Part shown: in pieces, positions 24,841 through 31,026 of the stretch | Layout: every line of letters begins with the position of its first letter | How positions within the stretch are numbered: position 1 is the first letter of the stretch | Origin: Methanobacteriota archaeon | GTDB taxonomy: Archaea > Thermoplasmatota > Thermoplasmata > UBA10834 | DNA length: 36,944 bases | Reading direction: 5' to 3' | Assembly (NCBI GenBank): GCA_020725925.1 | Contig: DYTN01000004.1 | Span: forward strand, 70,441 to 107,384 | Notes under the pieces: generated by a model | Databases searched by the model: none | Seen by the model: only the letters and a program-made list of their open reading frames with translations | Told to the model about the DNA's origin: nothing | Program-made: the position numbers and the translations under genes

Positions 24841-24950
24841 CTTGCGTGGCGCGCTCGCTGCTGGCAAGAAGGCGCATCATGACCGCGCCCTTCCCGGATA
24901 CGGCGGGTTGCAGCAGGCAAGGTCCCAGCCTTCTCAATGTCCTGACTAGA

Positions 24951-24960
24951 CTATATATAG
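24951..24960 (+). promoter_or_regulatory. TATA box of the zinc-ribbon membrane protein gene
   Basis: The palindrome ctatatatag stands out in the divergent region between rtcB and the gene at 25064. It predicts transcription from about 24981 and a leader of about 83 nt that contains a possible GGTGC/GCACC hairpin. Because it is palindromic it could also be read toward rtcB, but rtcB has a closer element. Confidence 0.45.
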
Positions 24961-25063
24961 GACGAGACTAATAACAACCGTTAGGCGACCTGGGTGCCTG
25001 GCATCGTGCACCGATAAGTGCTGGCATTGACTGTGACTCGCCTCCTCCCGAGGTGTTGACTGC

Positions 25064-26359
25064 TTGGCGGAAGAACCTGCGATCTATTGTCCACTATGTG
25101 GTAACCGCGTTCCCCCCGGGGTGACCAAGTGTCCCGTCTGCGCGACGGAGCTCCAGAAGGTCATCGAGCGCAAGGCGAAGCCGGAGCTGCGGGCCCCAAT
25201 GGTTTCTGAGGACTACCTGCGCAAGGAGATCCCCAAGGTAGAGATCCCGGTCGCCAAGGTCACCTGCCCGCTGTGCGCCATGGAGCTCCAGGGCGGGGAG
25301 GCGAAGTGCCCGAGATGCAGCATTCCCTTGGCGCGCGAGGAGGCGATGCTCGAGTGCCCGGAGTGCGGCGCACTCGTGGCTCTTGGGGCAAGATCATGCC
25401 CGAGCTGCGGTGTGGGATTCGAAGAGGAGGGCGAGGTTCTCGGCCCTCCGCCCATGGAGGAGATCCCTCCGCCACCCGCGCCGATGCCCTTGCCCCTCAA
25501 GCCACCGCCCCCTCCGCCTCCTGAGGTCGTGACCACCGTTCCAGCCACTCAGCCAGCAACGAGCCAAGGCCTGGTGAACGGCCGTGGCGCGGTCAACGGG
25601 ACCGGCCTGGTGAACGGCACCGGCCTGATCAACGGCACAGGCATGACGAACGGCACCAGGATGGAGATCAGGCCCGCGCAGGCAGTCGTGGCGCGGAGGA
25701 TGATACTGACAAGGTGGCAGTTCCTCGCGGTGCTGGTCGCCGTGGTCGTGGTCATCTCGACATTCATATACATCTCGTACTCGCAGGAGGGGGAGCTCTT
25801 CGCAGTTGATGGGGACTTCGGCGAATGGTCCGGCGTTGGCACGTTCGGGGCACGCATCTCATCGGGTTCGGATTCAATCGATATCGACCAGTGGGCCGTG
25901 CACATCGACGGGCCCAGGCTGTTCATGTACATGCAGGTGGTCGGCCAGCTAATGGCGTCTGCCGATGTCGAGAGCTTCTACATGTTCGTCGACTCGGACG
26001 ACTCGGATGGCACAGGATACCTCGTCTCGGGGATGGGGGCCGAGTACATGCTGGAGGTCAGCGGCTGGGACGGCGAGGTCCAGTCCAGCTCGGTCTCGGA
26101 CTACGGCTCATCGTCGGACCAGTACGACTGGAACTCCTGGAGGAAGCTCGGCTCGATGGGTACCGCCCTGACAGGCAACGAGCTCGAGGGCGTGGCCGAT
26201 TTGTCAGCGACCCTCGGCGCTGACGCTCGATTCATGGTGATGTCCCAGGACAGCCTCGAGAGGAGCTCGGCGAGCTACCCTGTCCCGCAGTCCGGAGGGC
26301 TCTTGATCGTGAACCAGGAGGCCGGCCCCGGGGTCCAGGCTTCCGGGCTCGTGGCCTAG
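25064..26359 (+). CDS. N-terminal part of a zinc-ribbon, single-pass membrane protein with extracellular domain
   Basis: 431 residues before an in-frame TAG. Three zinc ribbons come first (Cys9/12/23/26, Cys68/71/82/85, Cys98/101/112/115), then a Pro-rich linker (128-165), five six-residue Asn-Gly repeats (169-198), a basic stretch, one membrane helix (219-239) and an outside domain beginning FAVDGDFGEWSGV. Basic residues before the helix put the zinc ribbons in the cytoplasm. Start is TTG 25064 with GAGGTG 8 nt upstream. The same frame resumes after TAG 26357-26359 and carries a second copy of the outside domain, so this is probably one protein interrupted by a stop (mutation, error or readthrough). 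Function unknown; a sensor or adaptor across the membrane is inferred. Confidence 0.8.
   Translation: MAEEPAIYCPLCGNRVPPGVTKCPVCATELQKVIERKAKPELRAPMVSEDYLRKEIPKVEIPVAKVTCPLCAMELQGGEAKCPRCSIPLAREEAMLECPECGALVALGARSCPSCGVGFEEEGEVLGPPPMEEIPPPPAPMPLPLKPPPPPPPEVVTTVPATQPATSQGLVNGRGAVNGTGLVNGTGLINGTGMTNGTRMEIRPAQAVVARRMILTRWQFLAVLVAVVVVISTFIYISYSQEGELFAVDGDFGEWSGVGTFGARISSGSDSIDIDQWAVHIDGPRLFMYMQVVGQLMASADVESFYMFVDSDDSDGTGYLVSGMGAEYMLEVSGWDGEVQSSSVSDYGSSSDQYDWNSWRKLGSMGTALTGNELEGVADLSATLGADARFMVMSQDSLERSSASYPVPQSGGLLIVNQEAGPGVQASGLVA
25568..25657 (+). repeat. Five tandem 18-bp repeats encoding a Gly/Asn linker
   Basis: Five 18-bp units encode GLVNGR, GAVNGT, GLVNGT, GLINGT and GMTNGT. Codons differ between units (for example AAC fixed but GGC/GGG/GGA varied), so the peptide rather than the DNA is conserved. 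It forms a flexible linker between the zinc ribbons and the membrane helix. The NGT triplets look like glycosylation sites but should be on the cytoplasmic side. Confidence 0.85.
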
Positions 26360-26416
26360 GGCTCCGCCATATCCCCGCTCAGACTCAGGTTCACATGCGA
26401 AGGCGCCTCGGGCGTT

Positions 26417-28510
26417 GTGTCGAGCGCGTTCCCCACGGTCGTCGGCGCCACGGGTGTGACCAATATTCAGAACGTCCAGGTCGTGCTGGGAGAGGAGCAG
26501 GTCGTAGACTATGCGGTCGACATCTCCTCGGTCGCAGCCGGGACATTCGTGTCCGCAGCGTTGTCCCCTGGTGACGTGAGCTCATCGTTCGACCACATCA
26601 TCGTGCTGGGATACGCTGCGCGAGCGTACGTCCTCTCACCGCCTGCCGACATACTGATCGACGGCGCGTTCGCCGACTGGAACGGGAAGGCCACGGCCGA
26701 CTCGGACACCTTCACGCTCGCGAACCCTAACATCGACATCGCGGCTGTCGGAGCCGTGAACAACACTGAGTCCGCCTCGTTCTACGTGAGCGTCGTGGGA
26801 GACATGTGCAGCGGCTCTGCGATCCCGATAATCCTTGCGAAACCGACTGGCGGAGGCGGAGGCGTGATCATCCCGTCCAGGAAGACGGGCGAGGATCTGC
26901 TCCGCGTCTACATAGACAGCGACATGTCCGTCTCCACCGGCTACAACGTCGCTCTGTCGACGGAGTTCATCGGGGCCGACTACAAGGTCGAGGTGCATGG
27001 CCTCGAAGGCAAGGTCGTGTCCAAGCAGCTGATGCAGTACTCTGGCGGCCAGTGGGTCGTGATGCAGGGCGCCCAGGTGGACGCCGCGAACGACGCGAAA
27101 AAGCTCGAGGTCGCTGTCATGGCCAGTGCCATCGGGAGCAGCTCGATCGACTTCATCGTGGAAACGACGGACTGGCGCGCCAGGACCGACCTGGCGACCG
27201 CAGTTCCCCTCGGGACGCGCTCCATGACCGGCCCGATGGCCTCCGGCATCTCTCCCGAGGGCTGGATCATCGACGGCCCGACGACATCGTCTTCCGCGAC
27301 GGCCATGTCCTACCAGAGGAAGCTGTTCTACGACGGGACGAACTTCTGGAGCTTCTACTGGGACGGCGTGAACACGGTCTACAAGTACAGCACGGACGGC
27401 GGCCAGACCTGGACTCTTGGGACCTCCGTGTTCAAGACCACGGGGATCAACGAGGTCTCCCTGTGGTATCACTCAGCATCGAACACGGTGTACGCGGTGG
27501 GAGATGCCGGGACGGCGTCCCTGAATGTGTACCTCCAGCGCGGGACCGTGGACCCGGCGATGCACACCATCTCCTGGCCGGACCCGGATCGCATGCTGCC
27601 CGCGTCGGCCAATGTCCTCGGCGGCAAGAACGCATACATCTCTAGGGACGCCTCGGGCTATCTCTGGGTCATGTCCAGCAACTGCACGAACCCCGCCTCC
27701 CCCGTGAGGTACGACCTCTCCGTGTTCAGGAGCTCTGCCGTGGACAGCATCACCTCGTGGGTCTACTCCGGCAATAACCTCTCCGCGGATAGCAACCAGC
27801 CGGTCCTGAAGGGATCGGTCGTCCCGACGGGCACGGGCTCCGACGTCTGGGCCGTATACGGCTACGAAGGCAACGTGGCAGCGAGGCAGTACACCGGCAC
27901 GTGGTCCACGGAGGAGCTAGTCTTCGACATTGCCCTGGCTGGTCCAAACGACGACAACCCGGGCAACACGGACGTCGCACCTCCCTCCTGCCTCGTCGAC
28001 TCGAACGGCGTCCTGCATGTCTTGTATGGCAACGGCCACGAGCAGTCAAGCGTCTCCAAGCCCCGGATATTCTACGCCTACAACACGGGCTCGGCCTGGT
28101 CTGCGGACCCTGATATTCAGCTCGACTCGGCCTCGTCCCAGGAGGGCAATCACCGCCCAACGATAAGCCTCGATTCGCAGACCGGCAATGTCTACGCCTT
28201 CTGGATCGAGACGGACAACGGCGACCTCGGCCTCACCATCATGGGCATGAAGAACGTCAGCGGCACGTGGACCTCGCTCACGATCGGTGGCCAGACGGCG
28301 GGCGAGAAGCGCTACCTGACATCGATATACAGCGCTCCTGGCGAGAACTACATATGCTGGCAATGGACGCAGAACACGACCGCCCCGATACAGGTCATCT
28401 TCGACAAGATACCGGAGTTCTCGGACGCCGTCGTGCCCGTGTTCATATCGCTCCTGATATTGGTCGCCTTCATGCGCAGGGATAGGGCCCGTAGAACTAA
28501 GAAGGGCTGA
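26417..28510 (+). CDS. C-terminal part of the same surface protein: repeat domain, Asp-box region and membrane anchor
   Basis: About 697 residues in the same frame as the preceding gene, beginning after its TAG. The frame is open from 26360, so GTG 26417 is only a formal start. It has no signal peptide or N-terminal membrane helix and could not be exported alone. Contents: a beta-rich segment, then a second domain opening ILIDGAFADWNGK that parallels FAVDGDFGEWSGV upstream, then a propeller-like region with an Asp-box (STDGGQTW, about residues 325-332), and the C-terminus IPEFSDAVVPVFISLL with a basic tail, a PEF-type anchor. If readthrough or a single base change joins the halves, the protein is about 1150 aa. 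Ligand unknown; carbohydrate binding is possible from the domain style. Confidence 0.72.
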   Translation: MSSAFPTVVGATGVTNIQNVQVVLGEEQVVDYAVDISSVAAGTFVSAALSPGDVSSSFDHIIVLGYAARAYVLSPPADILIDGAFADWNGKATADSDTFTLANPNIDIAAVGAVNNTESASFYVSVVGDMCSGSAIPIILAKPTGGGGGVIIPSRKTGEDLLRVYIDSDMSVSTGYNVALSTEFIGADYKVEVHGLEGKVVSKQLMQYSGGQWVVMQGAQVDAANDAKKLEVAVMASAIGSSSIDFIVETTDWRARTDLATAVPLGTRSMTGPMASGISPEGWIIDGPTTSSSATAMSYQRKLFYDGTNFWSFYWDGVNTVYKYSTDGGQTWTLGTSVFKTTGINEVSLWYHSASNTVYAVGDAGTASLNVYLQRGTVDPAMHTISWPDPDRMLPASANVLGGKNAYISRDASGYLWVMSSNCTNPASPVRYDLSVFRSSAVDSITSWVYSGNNLSADSNQPVLKGSVVPTGTGSDVWAVYGYEGNVAARQYTGTWSTEELVFDIALAGPNDDNPGNTDVAPPSCLVDSNGVLHVLYGNGHEQSSVSKPRIFYAYNTGSAWSADPDIQLDSASSQEGNHRPTISLDSQTGNVYAFWIETDNGDLGLTIMGMKNVSGTWTSLTIGGQTAGEKRYLTSIYSAPGENYICWQWTQNTTAPIQVIFDKIPEFSDAVVPVFISLLILVAFMRRDRARRTKKG

Positions 28511-28549
28511 CCCAGCATGCGCCCGCGTATCCTGGCCATGCTCGATTAG

Positions 28550-28558
28550 TTATATAAT
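28550..28558 (+). promoter_or_regulatory. TATA box of the four-ribbon protein gene (leaderless)
   Basis: ttatataat is centred about 25 nt upstream of ATG 28578, which places transcription start on that codon. It rules against the ATG at 28557, which lies inside the TATA box. Confidence 0.55.
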
Positions 28559-28577
28559 GGACAAGGCCATTCCTGAC

Positions 28578-29210
28578 ATGATGGAAGAATCTCGCAAGGA
28601 CATCTTCCTCAGCTGCTTCAAGTGCGGCAGGATCGTGAAGTCCAATGACACGGAATGTCCGCGCTGCGGCCTGCAGTTCGGCCCCGGGACCCTATTCGAA
28701 TGCCCGTTCTGCTGCGGCCTCATCTGGCGCAACGCCACGTCCTGCACCACGTGCGGCATAGACCTCTCCAAGTTCTCCGAGAGCGTAGAGCGCTCGAGCG
28801 CCGGCTTCGACATGGACGAGTTCGTCGACGGGATCATCAGCACAGAGATGCGGTCGATGAAGGATTCCGTCAGGAGGGTCGCGTGCCCTGGATGCGGGCT
28901 CATGATCCGCGGGGACGAGGAGAGGTGTCCTCGGTGCGACCTGCCCCTCGAGGAGGCCCAGGTCGATTGTCCAGTGTGCGGCGAGAAGCTCCCCTTCTCC
29001 GCCCAGTCGTGCTCGAACTGCGGGGCCTTATTCGGTGAGGTGCCGGCGAAGGCCGAGGAGGAAGAGGGCGCACCTGAGCGCCCGGCTCCTGCGATAGACC
29101 TCAGAGTCAAAGAGCAGATGGGCAAGGCTCCCAGGCCCAAGGCCGCGAAGAAGCCCGCAGTGCCGAAGAAGAAGCCTACTAAGAAGGCGAGGCCGAAGAA
29201 GGCCAAGTAG
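28578..29210 (+). CDS. Four-zinc-ribbon protein with lysine-rich tail
   Basis: 210 residues with four CX2C...CX2C ribbons: Cys13/16/27/30, Cys42/45/56/59, Cys103/106/117/120 and Cys131/134/145/148, arranged as two tandem pairs around a helical spacer (66-100). The last 35 residues are Lys/Pro/Ala-rich (KKPAVPKKKPTKKARPKK), like histone-H1-type or nucleic-acid-binding tails, after an acidic patch (EEEEG). No membrane segment. It may bind DNA, RNA or the ribosome (inference). It sits in a run of zinc-ribbon genes. ATG 28578 or 28581 is chosen from the TATA position; the transcript is probably leaderless. Confidence 0.82.
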   Translation: MMEESRKDIFLSCFKCGRIVKSNDTECPRCGLQFGPGTLFECPFCCGLIWRNATSCTTCGIDLSKFSESVERSSAGFDMDEFVDGIISTEMRSMKDSVRRVACPGCGLMIRGDEERCPRCDLPLEEAQVDCPVCGEKLPFSAQSCSNCGALFGEVPAKAEEEEGAPERPAPAIDLRVKEQMGKAPRPKAAKKPAVPKKKPTKKARPKKAK

Positions 29211-29260
29211 AAATAGTCTCCCTGGCCGTTGTTTCTGTCCGCGAGCGCCCATCCGAAATC

Positions 29261-29270
29261 ATTTAAATAA
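29261..29270 (+). promoter_or_regulatory. TATA box of the three-ribbon protein gene (leaderless)
   Basis: atttaaataa is centred 26-27 nt upstream of ATG 29292, so the transcript should begin at or next to the start codon. Confidence 0.6.
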
Positions 29271-29291
29271 CCGTATCCGCATCTTAGTACC

Positions 29292-29669
29292 ATGGGCAAG
29301 GAACCCCTGCCAGTCTTCGTTTTCGGCTGCCTGTCGTGTGGGAAGACCGTGGCGGGGAAGGAGAAGGCCTGCCCGAGGTGCGGCGCTTCCTTCGACGATG
29401 TCAAGTTCGAATGCCCCTTCTGCGGAGAGCTGGTCTCGCCTTCCCAGACCAGGTGCAGGTCGTGCGGGACCGAGTTCAGCGCCTTCGCGGCAGGCGTGTG
29501 TGAGAGCTCGGCAGTCAATCTGGACGGTTCCGAGAGCGACGCACATCCCAAGCCGACGGGCAGGGCGGGTGGCGGGCTAGAGCAGCTCTCCTATGAGTGC
29601 CCGAATTGCGGAAAGCCCGTGTCCGAAAGCGACACGAAGTGCCCCCATTGCGGAGCTGCGTTCCTGTAG
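29292..29669 (+). CDS. Three-zinc-ribbon protein
   Basis: 125 residues containing ribbons Cys13/16/27/30, Cys41/44/55/58 and Cys103/106/117/120 separated by a low-complexity spacer (60-100). The first pair is similar in layout to the first pair of the preceding protein (CPRCG then ECPFCG), pointing to duplication within this island. No catalytic motif or membrane segment is visible. Function unknown; zinc binding and protein or nucleic-acid contact are inferred. It has its own TATA box and no ribosome binding site, so it is probably a leaderless single-gene transcript. Confidence 0.82.
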   Translation: MGKEPLPVFVFGCLSCGKTVAGKEKACPRCGASFDDVKFECPFCGELVSPSQTRCRSCGTEFSAFAAGVCESSAVNLDGSESDAHPKPTGRAGGGLEQLSYECPNCGKPVSESDTKCPHCGAAFL

Positions 29670-29684
29670 AACTCAAGGGTGAGG

Positions 29685-29756
29685 GGCCGGGACCGGGAAT
29701 CGAACCCGGGTCAAGGGATCCACAGTCCCCAAGGATGCCACTACCCCACCCCGGCC
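29685..29756 (-). tRNA. tRNA-His (anticodon GTG)
   Basis: Cloverleaf on the minus strand: acceptor GCCGGGG paired with TCCCGGC, anticodon stem GGGGA/TCCCT around loop CTGTGGA (anticodon GTG), T arm CCGGG TTCGATT CCCGG, and discriminator C73. The position just before the acceptor is G, giving the G-1:C73 identity pair of histidine tRNA encoded in the DNA. CCA is not encoded and there is no intron. It ends 15 nt beyond the convergent zinc-ribbon gene. Confidence 0.96.
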
Positions 29757-29781
29757 ATGGACTGTCCTTCATATCCTTTGC

Positions 29782-29790
29782 GTAGATAAA
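29782..29790 (-). promoter_or_regulatory. TATA box of tRNA-His
   Basis: The minus strand reads tttatctac, centred about 31 nt upstream of the tRNA 5' end, fitting transcription from about 29762 and a very short 5' trailer removed by RNase P. Confidence 0.5.
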
Positions 29791-29913
29791 CCTTGTCAGC
29801 GGCGACTCCGGACGCCATTGGACTGGCCAGATGCGAATCGGGAACCACTTTCGGGCGCCTCCCCCGCATACCGTGATGCTCCTTTGTCGCATCATCACCC
29901 GTGGGGAGGGACT

Positions 29914-30045
29914 ATGTCTGAGATCAACGACGAGCGCCGGCCCATCGACCCCCGCGAGGTCTGTCCCGAGTGCGGGTCGTGGCTCACCCACGTGTCCGGA
30001 TGCGACCTGTGCGTCATGTGTGGCCATTCTCGGTGCGGCGGCTGA
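29914..30045 (+). CDS. 43-aa stand-alone zinc ribbon resembling the NrdJ C-terminal tail
   Basis: 43 residues; six cysteines at 17, 20, 30, 33, 36 and 41. The spacing CX2CX9CX2CX2CX4C is identical to that of the last 25 residues of the ribonucleotide reductase in this window (there CPECGS...GC..C..CGFSKC, here CPECGS...GC..C..CGHSRC). GGGGAGGG lies 3-4 nt before the ATG. The frame could extend upstream to 29818 but the extension has no conserved feature. It may be a redox or zinc-binding partner of the reductase, or an independent protein using the same module. Confidence 0.78.
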   Translation: MSEINDERRPIDPREVCPECGSWLTHVSGCDLCVMCGHSRCGG

Positions 30046-30062
30046 ACACTATCCTCAAAAGG

Positions 30063-30070
30063 ATTAATAC
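30063..30070 (+). promoter_or_regulatory. TATA box of argF
   Basis: attaatac predicts transcription from about 30091, leaving a leader of about 12 nt that contains the GGTGAT ribosome binding site before TTG 30103. Confidence 0.45.
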
Positions 30071-30102
30071 GGGACAGGCGTCTTGAGGCCCCTGGTGATG
30101 CG

Positions 30103-31026
30103 TTGAAGCGCGACATCATCTCCGTTCTGGACATGAAGGATGATTTCGAGGCAATCCTCTCGAACGCAGCGAAGATGAAGAAGGAGCCCAAGAAGGGACA
30201 GAAGCCCCAGGAGCCGCTCAAGGGCAGGGTCCTGGGAATGGTGTTCGAGAAGCCCAGCCTGAGGACACGCGTGTCCTTCGAGGTCGGCATGGCCCAGCTG
30301 GGTGGCAGGGCCGTCTACATAGGGCCCGACGAGGTGAGCATAGGCAAGAGGGAGTCGGTCGCCGATGTCGCGAATGTGCTCAGCCGGTACGTCAACTGCA
30401 TTATGTACAGGGCGTTCAGCAACCAGAACATGCGCGCGCTCGCCAAGCACGCATCCGTACCTGTGATAAGCGGCCTCGACGACCTGGAGCACCCGTGCCA
30501 GTGCGCCGCCGACATGCTCACGATCATGGAGAAGAAGGGCAAGCTTGCGGGCCTCCGGCTCGCGTACGTAGGCGATGGCAACAACGTGTGCAACTCGCTG
30601 ATGCTCGGAGCCGCGCTCGTGGGCATGAGCATGCGCGCCGCCACGCCCAAGGACTTCAGGCCCAATCCAGAGTTGCTGGCGAAGGCGCAGGAGATCGCCA
30701 AGCAGAAGGGGTGCACGATCGAGCTGATGTCGAACCCCTTCCAGGCGGCCGAGGGCGCGGATGTGCTCTACACCGACACCTGGGTCTCGATGGGCCAGGA
30801 GCAGGAAAAGGAGATGCGCGAGAGGCTCTTCCTACCATACCAGGTGAACGAGAAGCTGGCAGAGAAGGCCAGCAAGAACTACATCTTCCTCCATTGTCTG
30901 CCCGCCCATAGAGGGCTTGAGGTCTCCGCAGAGGTCATCGACGGCCCGCACAGTGTCGTGTTCAACCAGGCGGAGAACCGGATGCACGCCCAGAAGGCTA
31001 TCCTAGTCGCCGTGCTCGGGCGCTGA
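30103..31026 (+). CDS. argF: Ornithine carbamoyltransferase
   Basis: Makes citrulline from ornithine and carbamoyl phosphate in arginine synthesis. 307 aa, normal length. Carbamoyl-phosphate site EKPSLRTRVSFE, LEHPCQ, and the ornithine-specific DTWVSMGQE and HCLPAHRGLEV motifs are all present, which separates it from aspartate carbamoyltransferase. The start is TTG 30103; GGTGAT lies 3-4 nt upstream and a TATA box at 30063-30070 agrees. No other arginine gene is adjacent. The last 29 bp overlap the 3' end of the convergent DHH gene. Confidence 0.94.
   Translation: MKRDIISVLDMKDDFEAILSNAAKMKKEPKKGQKPQEPLKGRVLGMVFEKPSLRTRVSFEVGMAQLGGRAVYIGPDEVSIGKRESVADVANVLSRYVNCIMYRAFSNQNMRALAKHASVPVISGLDDLEHPCQCAADMLTIMEKKGKLAGLRLAYVGDGNNVCNSLMLGAALVGMSMRAATPKDFRPNPELLAKAQEIAKQKGCTIELMSNPFQAAEGADVLYTDTWVSMGQEQEKEMRERLFLPYQVNEKLAEKASKNYIFLHCLPAHRGLEVSAEVIDGPHSVVFNQAENRMHAQKAILVAVLGR

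Noticed and set aside
25568-25657. CRISPR-like array
   Set aside because: The 18-bp units are contiguous, in frame and without spacers. They encode a protein linker.
26357-26359. Pyrrolysine codon as the default reading of the in-frame TAG
   Set aside because: TAG is the ordinary stop of at least 14 genes in the window and no pyl gene or pyrrolysine-using methyltransferase is present. It stays one option among several, not a call.
29515-30027. 170-codon minus-strand frame over the tRNA region
   Set aside because: It runs through tRNA-His and the opposite strand of two zinc-ribbon genes and has no independent support.
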